From assembly GCF_003054705.1 (NCBI RefSeq), contig NZ_QAYX01000020.1, forward strand, positions 62,001 through 126,000: a stretch of 64,000 nucleotides of DNA, written 5' to 3'. A program made the position numbers and the translations under genes. Of this stretch, positions 8,598-16,891 are shown one piece after another (position 1 is the stretch's first letter; each line of letters starts with the position of its first letter). The notes under the pieces were generated by a model. The model was not told the origin of the DNA, searched no databases, and worked only from the letters and a program-made list of their open reading frames with translations. The stretch comes from Opitutus sp. ER46 (lineage in GTDB: Bacteria; Verrucomicrobiota; Verrucomicrobiia; Opitutales; Opitutaceae).

Positions 8598-8638
8598 CAG
8601 TTTTCGCGTCAGCGAAAACTGCGAAAACTGCGAAAACT
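8598..8638. repeat. GCGAAAACT tandem repeat and palindrome over the dehydrogenase stop
   Basis: GCGAAAACT is repeated three times at 8612-8638 and encodes the SFR-SFR-SFR tail of the acyl-CoA dehydrogenase. The first copy also forms a 10-bp perfect inverted repeat with 8598-8607 around GTCA, and this loop contains the stop codon. The repeat therefore sets where the protein ends. Confidence 0.7.
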
Positions 8639-9970
8639 GCTGAGCAGGCTTCGACTGATCACGATCCGCTGCACTTCGCTCGAGCCTTCGCCGATTTCGC
8701 TGAGCCGCGCGTCGCGCCAGTAACGCTCCACGGGAATATCGCGCGTGTAACCGTAGCCGCCGTGAATCTGCAGCGCGCGATTGCAGATTCGCGAAGCGGC
8801 TTCGCTCGCGAAGAGTTTCGCAATCGATGATTCGCGCGTATGCCGCACTCCCAGCGTCGCGAGCCGCGCCGCTTCGAGGACCAGCAACTCCGCGGCGCGC
8901 AACTCCGTCTCGCAATCCGCGAGCATGAACTGCACGGCCTGAAAATCCGCGAGGTGCTTGCCGAATTGCTTGCGCGTCGTCGCATGCTTCAGCGCCGCAT
9001 CGAGCGCCGCGCGCGCGAGCCCGAGCGAAACCGCGGCCACACCAATGCGCCCTTTGTCGAGGCACGCGAGCGCGCCGGTGTGTCCCGATCCGCGCTCACC
9101 GAGCATCTCGGCGCGCGCATTCACCAACTTGAACTCGCTCGTCTCGCTCGCGCGCAGGCCGCACGTCGGCACTTTGCGCACGGGCCGGATCTGTGACTTC
9201 TCGACAAGAAACGCGCTGATCTCCTTCCGCCGCTCCTCCTCGCCCGCCCGTCCGCCGTCCACCTTCGCCACGCCGCCGGCGGACAGCCCCGCCGCTCGCC
9301 TCCGGCCCCCGTCCTTCGCCAGCCCTCCGGCTTCCGACTTCCGACCTCCGTCCTCCGACTTCCGGCCTCCGGCTTCTGGCTTCTGGCCTCCGGTTGCCTC
9401 CGAGTCCGACCGCGCCATCACCACGAGCACGTCCGCCTTTCGCCCGAGCGTGATGAAGCGCTTGAAGCCATTCAGCACCCAGCCGCCGTCGCCATCCGGC
9501 CGCGCCACGGTCTGCACGCCGCCCGAATCGCTCCCTGCCTCGGGCTCGGTCAGCGCCCACGCCCCGAGCCACTCGCCGTTCACCAGCTTCGGAAATACCC
9601 GCCGGTGCTGCGCCTTGCTGCCGCGCAAAAGAATGTGCCCGACCGCCAGCGCGTTGTGCGCGGCAATGTCGATCGCAAGCGCACCCTGGTAGCGCGCGAG
9701 TTCGCGGATCGCCAGCGCGTACGCCGCATAGCCGAAGCCGCGGCCGCCCAACGTCCGCGGCACCGTCACGCCGAGCAGTCCGACTTCTCCCGCGGCCTGA
9801 AACACCGAGCGCGGCAGTTCCTCCGCCTCGTCCCACGCCGCGGCATGCGGCGCGACTTCGTCCGTCGCAAAGACGGCAACGCGGTTCAGGAAGGCGCGCT
9901 CGGCGGCGCTGAGGTGGCCGCGCCAGGGTGAGTTCTGGTCGGCAACGAGGTCGATCGTGGGGTTCGTCAT
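8609..9970 (-). CDS. Acyl-CoA dehydrogenase with a low-complexity insertion
   Basis: 453 residues. Family features: TEPEAGSDSGG (flavin/substrate loop near residue 141), KRFITLG, TTRKQFGKHLADFQ, the QIHGGYGYTRD signature, and EGSSEVQR carrying the usual catalytic-position Glu (about residue 428). It would oxidise acyl-CoAs to enoyl-CoAs using FAD and ETF. Residues about 188-250, between the strand VLVVMARSD and ISAFLVEK, are a Gly/Arg/Glu/Lys-rich insertion made of degenerate repeats; typical relatives have only a short loop there. The C-terminus SSFRSFRSFR is also repeat-derived. GGGAG lies about 9 nt before the ATG at 9970. Divergent from the B12/G-protein gene at the edge of the catabolic island. 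Substrate unassigned; branched-chain acyl-CoA is inferred from context. Confidence 0.92.
   Translation of the reverse strand: MTNPTIDLVADQNSPWRGHLSAAERAFLNRVAVFATDEVAPHAAAWDEAEELPRSVFQAAGEVGLLGVTVPRTLGGRGFGYAAYALAIRELARYQGALAIDIAAHNALAVGHILLRGSKAQHRRVFPKLVNGEWLGAWALTEPEAGSDSGGVQTVARPDGDGGWVLNGFKRFITLGRKADVLVVMARSDSEATGGQKPEAGGRKSEDGGRKSEAGGLAKDGGRRRAAGLSAGGVAKVDGGRAGEEERRKEISAFLVEKSQIRPVRKVPTCGLRASETSEFKLVNARAEMLGERGSGHTGALACLDKGRIGVAAVSLGLARAALDAALKHATTRKQFGKHLADFQAVQFMLADCETELRAAELLVLEAARLATLGVRHTRESSIAKLFASEAASRICNRALQIHGGYGYTRDIPVERYWRDARLSEIGEGSSEVQRIVISRSLLSSFRSFRSFR
9325..9395. repeat. CTTCCGAC/CCTCCGG-type degenerate repeat inside the dehydrogenase gene
   Basis: A run of alternating CTTCCGA, CCTCCG, CTTCCGG and CTTCTGG units lies within the coding region, in frame, and encodes most of the GGRKSE-like insertion. 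It resembles intergenic microsatellite sequence rather than the surrounding gene. Confidence 0.7.
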
Positions 9971-10166
9971 GGGTGGGAACTCCCGGCGCGGAACGAGTGT
10001 GGGGTTGAGGGGAAACCCGCCCCGGGGCCGCGCACGTTGCCGCACTTGCCTCGACGCGCAACCGCCCGCGCCCGCCTCCTGCCGGGCTTTACGCCTAAAG
10101 GATGAAAGGCCGACCCGGCGCGGCGCCCCATTTGCCGGAACCGCAACTCTGGGTAGCGTCCCCGCC

Positions 10167-11399
10167 ATGGCTGTAGCCGTACCCCCGCGCCGCAACCGCC
10201 GTTCCCCCACCCCGCCCCGCATCCTGACCGCCGTGCCGCTTTGCGACGGACACGACAGCGCCGTCATGACCGTCAACCATGAGCTGGTCCGGCATGGCGC
10301 AGAAGTCGTGTACCTCGGCTACCACCAATCCGCGGCCGCCATCGCTCGCGCCGCCGTACAGGAGGACGTCGATGCCGTGGGCATCAGCAGTTACAACGGC
10401 GGCCACCTCGTCTTCTTCCGCGAAGTGCTCGCCGAACTCCGTGCCCGCAGCGGCGCCGACATCCCCGTTTTCGGCGGCGGGGGTGGCACGATCACCGCCG
10501 CCGACGCCCGCCTCCTGCAGCGCGCCGGCGTGGCCCGCATCTTCTTCGCCGGCACTCCCCTGGCGGCGATGGTCGACGAGCTGTTCCGCCACGCCTCCAC
10601 GCGCCGGCGTCTCGCCGCTGGCAACGGCGACCGCGCACTCGGCCGCGCCATTTCGCTCGCGGAGAACGAGTCGTCTGCCGCCGCTCGCGCCCACGCGACG
10701 AGCCGCCGCGTCGCACCTCGTTCGCCTTTCGTCCTCGGCGTCGCCGGGCCAGGCGGCGCCGGCAAATCCACGCTCATCGACGAGCTCACCGCGCGCTTTC
10801 TTCACGACCAACGCGCCGGACGTCTCGCCATCCTCGCCAACGATCCCTCCCAGCCCGGCTCCGGCGGCGCGCTCCTCGGCGACCGCGTCGCCGCCATTTA
10901 CGCGCAGAACGACCGCGTCTTCTTCCGCTCGCTCGGGACCCGCGGTGCCCAGGCCGGCCGCTCCGCCGCATTGCCGGGCGCGCTCCAGGTCCTGCGCGAG
11001 CGCGGCGGCTTCGATCTGATCATCGTCGAGTCCGTCGGCATCGGGCAGGAGAGCGATCCGTTTGGCACGCTGGGACGCGACGAGCGCGCGCTCGTCGACG
11101 CCGTGCTCTTCGTGCTGCCGCCGCACTACGGCGGGCGCATCCAGCTCGAAAAGACCGCCCTGCTCCATGGCGCCGATTTCGTCGCGCTCAACAAGTGCGA
11201 CGATCCGCGCTGCGGCACCGCGCGCGCCGAGCTCGCGGCCTCCCTCGTCCGCGACACGCCCCCGCCCGCGCTGCATCTCACCACCGCCGCGCGCCACGAC
11301 GACCCGGGCGTCGATCAGCTCTACGCCGCCATCGCCGCGCGCGCCGGGCTCTCCCCACCGGGCGGCGAGCGCCCGTGTCTGCTCTGCGTCGAGACTTGA
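10167..11399 (+). CDS. IcmF-type B12-binding domain fused to MeaB-like GTPase (mutase half split off)
   Basis: 410 residues. N-terminal cobalamin domain: CDGHDSAV contains the D-x-H of the base-off B12 motif, with an IcmF-like rather than mutase-like surround, followed by AVGISSYNGGH and IPVFGGGGGTI. From about residue 190 there is a MeaI/MeaB G-protein: P-loop GPGGAGKS, DPSQPGSGGALLGDR, ESVGIGQ and NKCDD. In known IcmF proteins these two domains are followed in the same chain by the mutase barrel. Here the chain stops, and the mutase is a separate gene 17 nt downstream. The G-protein would guard coenzyme B12 loading and rescue. ATG at 10167 begins just before the conserved region. First gene of the rightward operon. 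Confidence 0.88.
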   Translation: MAVAVPPRRNRRSPTPPRILTAVPLCDGHDSAVMTVNHELVRHGAEVVYLGYHQSAAAIARAAVQEDVDAVGISSYNGGHLVFFREVLAELRARSGADIPVFGGGGGTITAADARLLQRAGVARIFFAGTPLAAMVDELFRHASTRRRLAAGNGDRALGRAISLAENESSAAARAHATSRRVAPRSPFVLGVAGPGGAGKSTLIDELTARFLHDQRAGRLAILANDPSQPGSGGALLGDRVAAIYAQNDRVFFRSLGTRGAQAGRSAALPGALQVLRERGGFDLIIVESVGIGQESDPFGTLGRDERALVDAVLFVLPPHYGGRIQLEKTALLHGADFVALNKCDDPRCGTARAELAASLVRDTPPPALHLTTAARHDDPGVDQLYAAIAARAGLSPPGGERPCLLCVET

Positions 11400-11416
11400 G
11401 CCGCCTCCTGTTCCCC

Positions 11417-13180
11417 ATGCCCCTCCTCTCGCAAGTCGCCGATGCCGTCACCGCCTACAACCGGCACGTGGCCGCCGAGACCGATCGCGCCCGGCGTGAT
11501 CCCGTGTTCGCCGCCGAACTCGGCCAACGCTGGTCCACGCTGCGGGACAGCGTGCGCCCCACCCGCTCGCCCACCGGCACGCCGGTACCGAGGCTCGCGC
11601 TGCCGGACACCGACGAACCCGGCGCCGTTGCCCAGTACCTGCTCGGCGAGGGCGCGCCGGGCGAGTTCCCGTTCGCCAACGCCGCCTATCGCGAAATGTA
11701 CCTCGCGCCCGACGCCGCGGCCGGCGCGCCTCCGCCCGGGGAGGAGCCGATGCGGCTGTTCGCCGGCCTCGGCCTGGCGGAAGACACCAACACGCGTTTC
11801 CGCTTTCTCGCGCGGCACCAGCCAAGCCTGCGGCTCTCCACCGCGTTCGACGGCCCGACGTTGTACGGCCTCGACAGCGATCACCCCGGCGTGCTCGGCA
11901 AGGTTGGCGAAGGCGGCGTGGCGATCGACACGGTCGACGATATGGCGCGGCTCTTCGCCGGCTTCGACCTGACCGCGCCCAACGCTTCGGTCTCGATGAC
12001 GATCAACGGTCCCGGGCCCGCGATCCTCGCCATGTACGTCGCCGCGGCGCGCCGCCGCTTCGGCGAGGACTGCGTCGTGAAACTCCGCGGCACGATCCAG
12101 GCCGACATTCTCAAGGAAGTGCAGGCCCAGAACGAGGTGCTGTTTCCCGTCGAGGCCTCGCTGCGCTTCCTCGGCGATATGATCGCGTGGTGCACCACCG
12201 CGATGCCGCGGTTCTATCCGATCAGCATCAGCGGCTACCACATCGCCGAGGCGGGTGCCACGCCCGTGCAGCAGGCCGCGTTCACCCTGAGCAATGCGTT
12301 TGCCTACGTGGAGATGCTCCGCGCACGGGGCCTCGACGTGAATGCCTTCGGTCCGCGGTTGTCCTTCTTTCTGGATTGCGGACTCGACGTGGAATACGCG
12401 GTCCTCGGCCGCGTCTGCCGCCGGATCTGGGCCATTGGGATGCGTGACGCCATCGGCGCCGCCGAGCCCGCCCAGCGGCTCAAGCTGCACACGCAAACCA
12501 GCGGGCGCTCGCTCATCGCCGCCGAGTTCAAGAACAACCTCACCCGCACCGCCGTGGAGCTGTTCCTCGCGTACCTCAACGCCACCAACTCCTGCCACAG
12601 CAACAGCGCCGACGAGCCGTTCACCACGCCCACCGAGGAGTACGTGCGCCTCGCGTCCCACGCGCAGTCCATCCTGCTCGAGGAGAGCGGACTCTTCCGC
12701 CACACGATGAATCTCTTCGCGGGCGCGCCGGGATTGAAGGCGCTCGAACGAGCCGTCGAACAGGAAGTCCTGGCCGTCTTCCGCGAGATCGACGCGCTCG
12801 GCGGCGTGATCCCAGCGATGGAACAGCGTTACCAGCGCAGCCGCATCCAGGAGGCCGCGCACCACTACGAGCAGCAGGTCAACTCCGGCGCGCGCGCGAT
12901 CATCGGGCTCAACCGCTATGCCGGCGAACCATCGCTCCCGAACGTGCCGCTGGCCCGCACCTCGCCGCGGCGGCAGCGACTACAGGTCGACCGGCTGAGC
13001 GCATTCAAGCGCCGCCATGCCCGCCGCGCGCCCGACGCGCTGCAGCGACTCGAGAACGTCGCGCGCACGCCGCAGGGCAATGTCTTCGCCGAACTGCTCC
13101 GCACCGTGGAGGTCTGCTCCCTCGGCCAGATCACCGCCTGCCTGCAGTCCGTCCTCGGCCAATACCGCCCCGCCGTGTGA
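11417..13180 (+). CDS. IcmF-type acyl-CoA mutase, catalytic barrel subunit
   Basis: 587 residues. Recognisable IcmF barrel segments: FAGLGLAEDTNTRFRFL, LRLSTAFDGPTLYGLDSDHPGV, SVSMTINGPGPAIL, HTQTSGRSL, CHSNSADEPFTTPTEE and the C-terminal MEQRYQRSRIQE. No B12 domain is present, so it depends on the preceding gene product. With coenzyme B12 it should interconvert branched and linear acyl-CoAs; the 'STAFD' and 'TTPTEE' environments match IcmF (isobutyryl/butyryl or isovaleryl/pivalyl) more than methylmalonyl-CoA mutase. Substrate choice is inference. The start ATG at 11417 lies 17 nt after the previous stop. The last codons overlap the GTG of the carboxyltransferase. Confidence 0.88.
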   Translation: MPLLSQVADAVTAYNRHVAAETDRARRDPVFAAELGQRWSTLRDSVRPTRSPTGTPVPRLALPDTDEPGAVAQYLLGEGAPGEFPFANAAYREMYLAPDAAAGAPPPGEEPMRLFAGLGLAEDTNTRFRFLARHQPSLRLSTAFDGPTLYGLDSDHPGVLGKVGEGGVAIDTVDDMARLFAGFDLTAPNASVSMTINGPGPAILAMYVAAARRRFGEDCVVKLRGTIQADILKEVQAQNEVLFPVEASLRFLGDMIAWCTTAMPRFYPISISGYHIAEAGATPVQQAAFTLSNAFAYVEMLRARGLDVNAFGPRLSFFLDCGLDVEYAVLGRVCRRIWAIGMRDAIGAAEPAQRLKLHTQTSGRSLIAAEFKNNLTRTAVELFLAYLNATNSCHSNSADEPFTTPTEEYVRLASHAQSILLEESGLFRHTMNLFAGAPGLKALERAVEQEVLAVFREIDALGGVIPAMEQRYQRSRIQEAAHHYEQQVNSGARAIIGLNRYAGEPSLPNVPLARTSPRRQRLQVDRLSAFKRRHARRAPDALQRLENVARTPQGNVFAELLRTVEVCSLGQITACLQSVLGQYRPAV

Positions 13181-14934
13181 AACCGCCTCCCCTGTCCACC
13201 TCTGTCCCTAGTCCGGGTTCGCCCGCACCGGCCGCGCGAGCCGCGCGAGCAGCTTTGCCCGCCCCCGCCCGCGCGCCCTCGCCTACACCGACGGCATCGA
13301 CGTCGCGGAGGGATGCCGCGGCGTCCGGCGGCACGCCCGCCGCTTCTGCCGACTGGGACTCCCGCTGCCGCGAACTCGCCGCCGAGGAGGCCACGCTCCG
13401 CGAGGGTGGCGGCGCCTCGGGCCGCGAGCGCCAGCACAAGCTCGGCCGCCTCACCGCGCGCGAACGCATCGCCGCGCTCCTGGATTTTTCCGATGAGTTT
13501 TTGGAGCTCGGGCTCTGGGCCGCGCACGGGATGTACCGCGACTGGGGCACGTTCACCGCCGCCGGCGTGGTCACCGGCATTGGCCGCGTCTCCGACCGGC
13601 CCGTGATGCTCATTGCCAACGACGCCACCGTGAAAGCCGGCGCGTTCGTTCCCATGACCTGCAAGAAGATCATCCGCGCCCAGCGCGTGGCCTTCGAGTG
13701 CGCGCTGCCGCTGGTGTACCTCGTGGACTCGTCCGGCGTGTTCCTTCCGATGCAGGACGAGGTGTTTCCCGACGAGGACGACTTCGGCCGCATCTTTCGC
13801 AACAACGCCGTGCTCTCCGCCGCGGGGCTGCCGCAGTTCGCCGCCATCATGGGCAACTGCGTGGCCGGCGGCGCCTACCTCCCGGTCCTCTGCGACAAGA
13901 TCCTCATGACCGAAGGCAGCGGCCTGTACTTGGCCGGACCGTCGTTGGTCAAAGCCGCCATCGGTCAGGAAGTCGACAGCGAGGCGCTTGGTGGTGCGAC
14001 CATGCACGCCGAGGTGAGCGGGACCGTCGATTTCAAGGAACGCGACGATCCCGCCTGCCTCGCGCGGTTGAAATCGCTGGTCGGGCTCCTGCCGGCGTCG
14101 CCCGCCGCGCCGGAGTTCTCGTTGCGCAAACGGCCGACCGACAAGCCGGCCAACGCGGTGTACGACATCGTCAGCCTCGACGGCCGGCGCGAGTACGACG
14201 CGCGCGACCTGCTCGCGTGCATCGTCGATGCCGGCTCGATCGACGAGTACAAGGCCGACTACGGGAAGTCGCTCGTGTGCGCCTACGCGCGCATCGCAGG
14301 CCAGCCGGTCGGCATCGTCGCCAACCAGCGCAAGCGTGTGCAGTCGCCTAAATCGGGGCTGCAGATGCCAGGAGTGATTTACGCCGGCAGCGCCGAGAAG
14401 GCGGCGCGGTTCATCATGGACTGCAACCAGACGCGCGTGCCGCTCGTTTTCCTGCAGGACGTCTCGGGGTTCATGGTTGGCCGCGACGCCGAGGAGAGCG
14501 GAATCATCCGCGCCGGTGCTAAGCTGGTGAACGCGATGAGCAACTCGACGGTGCCGAAGCTTACCGTCGTCGTCGGCGGCAGCTATGGGGCCGGCAATTA
14601 TGCGCTCTGCGGGAAGGCGTTTGACCCGCGTTTCATCTTCGCCTGGCCGAGCGCGCGCTACGCGGTCATGGGCGCGGCCCAGGCCAGCGGCGTGGTGTAC
14701 AACATTCTCGCGCGCAGCGCCGGCGACCGCAGTCCCGATGAACTCGCCGCGCTCCGCGCCCAGGTGAAGAAGGACTACGTCGAGCAGGCCGACATCCGCT
14801 ACGGGGCCGCACGCGGCTGGGTCGACGCCATCATCGCCCCGCACACCACGCGCCAGGTGCTCGCCACCGCGCTCGCGTACGCGACCCGGCCCGCCGTGCG
14901 CGCCTCGTTTCACACCGGCGTCCTGCAGGTGTAG
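13177..14934 (+). CDS. Biotin-dependent acyl-CoA carboxylase, carboxyltransferase (beta) subunit
   Basis: 585 residues from a GTG that overlaps the mutase stop (GTGA). After about 60 Ala/Pro/Ser-rich residues come RERQHKLGRLTARERI, LVDSSGVFLPMQ, MGNCVAGGAYLPVLCDK, FLQDVSGFMVG, GGSYGAGNYALCGKAF and FAWPSARYAVMG, typical of methylcrotonyl-, geranyl- and propionyl-CoA carboxylase beta subunits. It transfers carboxyl from carboxybiotin to an acyl-CoA. No biotin carboxylase/biotin carrier subunit is in the window, so its partner must be encoded elsewhere. The neighbouring AtuA pair favours a methylcrotonyl- or geranyl-CoA-like substrate. The unusual N-terminal extension may mean the true start is further in. 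Confidence 0.9.
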   Translation: MKPPPLSTSVPSPGSPAPAARAARAALPAPARAPSPTPTASTSRRDAAASGGTPAASADWDSRCRELAAEEATLREGGGASGRERQHKLGRLTARERIAALLDFSDEFLELGLWAAHGMYRDWGTFTAAGVVTGIGRVSDRPVMLIANDATVKAGAFVPMTCKKIIRAQRVAFECALPLVYLVDSSGVFLPMQDEVFPDEDDFGRIFRNNAVLSAAGLPQFAAIMGNCVAGGAYLPVLCDKILMTEGSGLYLAGPSLVKAAIGQEVDSEALGGATMHAEVSGTVDFKERDDPACLARLKSLVGLLPASPAAPEFSLRKRPTDKPANAVYDIVSLDGRREYDARDLLACIVDAGSIDEYKADYGKSLVCAYARIAGQPVGIVANQRKRVQSPKSGLQMPGVIYAGSAEKAARFIMDCNQTRVPLVFLQDVSGFMVGRDAEESGIIRAGAKLVNAMSNSTVPKLTVVVGGSYGAGNYALCGKAFDPRFIFAWPSARYAVMGAAQASGVVYNILARSAGDRSPDELAALRAQVKKDYVEQADIRYGAARGWVDAIIAPHTTRQVLATALAYATRPAVRASFHTGVLQV

Positions 14935-14940
14935 CCCGCC

Positions 14941-16353
14941 ATGACCGCCCCGTTGCGCATCGCCAACGCCTCCGCCTTTTGGGGCGACCAACCCGAGGCT
15001 GCCGCCCGCCTGCTCGCGCGTGCGCCGGAGGTCGACGTGCTGACGCTCGACTACCTCGCCGAGGTTTCGCTCTCGATCATGGCGATCCAGCGCGCAAAAG
15101 ACCCGCAAGCCGGCTTCGCGCGTGACTTCCTCGATGTCCTGCGATCGTTGGCGCCGGCGTGGACTGCCGGAAGTCGCACGCGCGTGGTGACCAACGCCGG
15201 CGGCCTGGACCCGCTCGCCTGCGGCCGCGCGGCGCGCGCCGTCCTCGACGCAGCCGGGCTGCAGGGACTCCGCATCGCGGTGATCACGGGCGACGACGTG
15301 CTGCCCGCGTTGCGCGCGGAACCTGCCGCGTTCGCGAATCTCGAGACCGGTGCTTCGCTCGTGGGCGTCGCCGCGCGGCTCGTCACGGCCAACGCGTACA
15401 TCGGCGCCGCGCCGATCGCGGACGCGTTGCGCGCCGGAGCCGACATCGTCATTGCCGGCCGGGTGGCCGATCCGTCGCTGACCGTCGGGCCGTGCCTCGC
15501 GCACTTTGGTTGGCGGGCCGAACAGTACGACGAGATCGCCGGCGCGACGCTCGCCGGACACCTCATCGAATGCGGCACGCAGGCGTGCGGCGGGTTCTCC
15601 ACCGACTGGTTACAGCTGGCTGACGTGACCGACATCGGGTTCCCGATCGCCGAGGTGGTCGAGGACGGAAGCTGCGTAATCACGAAGCCCGCGGGCACCG
15701 GCGGGGCCGTCACGCGCGACACCGTGCGCGAGCAATTGCTTTACGAGATCGGCGATCCCGGCGCGTACCTCTCGCCCGATGCGCAGGTATCGCTGCTCGG
15801 CGTCACCGTGCAGGAAGTCGGGGCCGACCGGGTACGCGTTGCGGGCGCACGGGGCCGGCCACCGCCGGAGACGCTGAAGGTGTCCGCTACCTACCGCGAC
15901 GGCTTCAAGGCCCACGGCCAGCTCACGGTTTTCGGGCACGACGCCGTGACCAAAGCGCGCGCCGCGGGCGAGGCACTTCTGCGGCGGCTCGCCGCGCGCG
16001 GCTGCCTGTTTCGTGAAACGGTCATCGAGTGCCTGGGCGCCGGCGCGTGCATGCCGGGAATCGTGGCGCCGGAGACCGAGGTCCGGATGGTCGAGACGGT
16101 GCTGCGGGTGAGCGTCGCGGCTGACGAGCACGAGCCCGTCGAGCGGTTCGCACGCGAGATCGCTCCGCTGGTGACATGTGGTCCTCAAGGCACCACCGGC
16201 TACGCCAACGCCCGACCGCGCGCGCTGCCGATCTTCGGTTACTGGCCGTGCCTCATCGACCGGGAAGCAGTCCGGCCGGAAATCCACTGGTTCGACCCTC
16301 GGTCCCGGGGTGTCTCGGAGGCGTCACCGTTTCGCCATGCCGCACCTGCGTGA
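14941..16353 (+). CDS. AtuA-family protein, N-terminal main domain
   Basis: 470 residues, 6 nt after the carboxyltransferase. Conserved AtuA (DUF1446) segments are visible: IANASAFWGDQPEAA, LTLDYLAEVSLSIM, VVTNAGGLDPLACG, IVIAGRVADPSLTVGP, GHLIECGTQACGG and ITKPAGTGGAVTRDTV. AtuA proteins accompany geranyl-CoA carboxylase in acyclic terpene utilisation and related carboxyltransferases in other bacteria; the biochemical role is not settled. Longer AtuA proteins carry a C-terminal extra domain, which here is a separate, overlapping gene. Cytoplasmic, with no signal peptide. Family assignment strong, function unknown. Confidence 0.87.
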   Translation: MTAPLRIANASAFWGDQPEAAARLLARAPEVDVLTLDYLAEVSLSIMAIQRAKDPQAGFARDFLDVLRSLAPAWTAGSRTRVVTNAGGLDPLACGRAARAVLDAAGLQGLRIAVITGDDVLPALRAEPAAFANLETGASLVGVAARLVTANAYIGAAPIADALRAGADIVIAGRVADPSLTVGPCLAHFGWRAEQYDEIAGATLAGHLIECGTQACGGFSTDWLQLADVTDIGFPIAEVVEDGSCVITKPAGTGGAVTRDTVREQLLYEIGDPGAYLSPDAQVSLLGVTVQEVGADRVRVAGARGRPPPETLKVSATYRDGFKAHGQLTVFGHDAVTKARAAGEALLRRLAARGCLFRETVIECLGAGACMPGIVAPETEVRMVETVLRVSVAADEHEPVERFAREIAPLVTCGPQGTTGYANARPRALPIFGYWPCLIDREAVRPEIHWFDPRSRGVSEASPFRHAAPA

Positions 16354-16669
16354 CATCGCGTTTGCCCGCAGCGGCGACAAAGGTGACTCCGCCAACGTGG
16401 CGGTGTTCGCGCGCTCGCCGGCCGCGTACGCCTGGCTGCGCCAGCATCTGACGGCCGACGTCGTGGCGCGCCATTTTCGCGCGCTCGGCGTCGGTGAGGT
16501 CACGCGTTACGAGCTACCGAACCTGGAGGCGCTCAACTTCGTACTGCCGCACGTGCTCGGCGGCGGCGGCTCGCGCTCCCTCCGCATCGACGCGCAGGGC
16601 AAGACCCTCGGGATGGCGCTGCTGGAGATGGCGATCGAGCCGGCCGCGGTCCCGCCGCGGCTGGAGTGA
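16337..16669 (+). CDS. AtuA C-terminal-domain protein (split AtuA)
   Basis: 110 residues, overlapping the end of the AtuA gene by 17 nt in another frame. The start LRDIAFARSGDKGDSANVAVFAR is the signature of the AtuA-like C-terminal domain, followed by RYELPNLEALNFVLPHVLGGGGSRSLRID. In single-chain homologues it is joined to the preceding protein, so the two products probably form one complex. The overlap suggests coupled translation. A strong hairpin follows at 16745-16804, probably ending this transcript before the hydratase gene. Confidence 0.85.
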   Translation: MPHLRDIAFARSGDKGDSANVAVFARSPAAYAWLRQHLTADVVARHFRALGVGEVTRYELPNLEALNFVLPHVLGGGGSRSLRIDAQGKTLGMALLEMAIEPAAVPPRLE

Positions 16670-16744
16670 CAGTGAGAGTGAAAGTGAAAGTCGGCGAACG
16701 GGTGACGCCCCTTGAGTATGAACCGTCCCGACCAGCAGCGGCTT

Positions 16745-16804
16745 GTGACGCCGTGACGCTGACCCCATCCGGACGGGGTTAGGGCGTCACCGCGTCACAT
16801 TTTG
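16745..16804 (+). terminator. Long hairpin after the AtuA genes
   Basis: GTGACGCCGTGACGC (16745-16759) pairs with 16784-16798 at 14 of 15 positions. A second small stem in the loop (ACCCC with GGGGT) closes the tip. TTTT follows at 16800-16803. Placed 75 bp after the AtuA C-terminal gene, it plausibly ends the icm-AtuA transcript. Confidence 0.55.
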
Positions 16805-16891
16805 GCCGAACGTGCGGTAAGTCTGGCCCGCTTTCTGTCGGAAACGGCCGGCTTGGCCTCCAGCTAATGTTTTTCCTACCTTTCTCCTTCC

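Larger units (their letters stand above)
7846..8608. other. 763-bp non-coding region dense in small repeats
   Basis: Between the giant gene's start and the acyl-CoA dehydrogenase stop, no credible gene is seen. From left to right it contains: the giant gene's leader; a pyrimidine-rich stretch with CTCGTT repeats (about 7990-8030); a 13-bp perfect inverted repeat (8027-8056); repeats of CTATCCGA/CTGATC type (8058-8100); a C-rich stretch; four ATAATGTCC repeats (8380-8446); a 15-bp inverted repeat (8451-8483); and a palindrome beside the dehydrogenase stop. Any promoter for the giant gene must lie here, but none is convincing. One open frame over 8114-8563 translates the repeats and looks spurious. 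Confidence 0.7.

Noticed and set aside
9971-10166. Cobalamin riboswitch before the B12-dependent mutase genes
   Set aside because: The 196-bp divergent region shows no B12-box-like core or the expected stacked stems.
12916-15561. 881-codon open frame antisense to the mutase and carboxyltransferase
   Set aside because: Arg/Gly/Ala-rich shadow spanning two well-supported genes.
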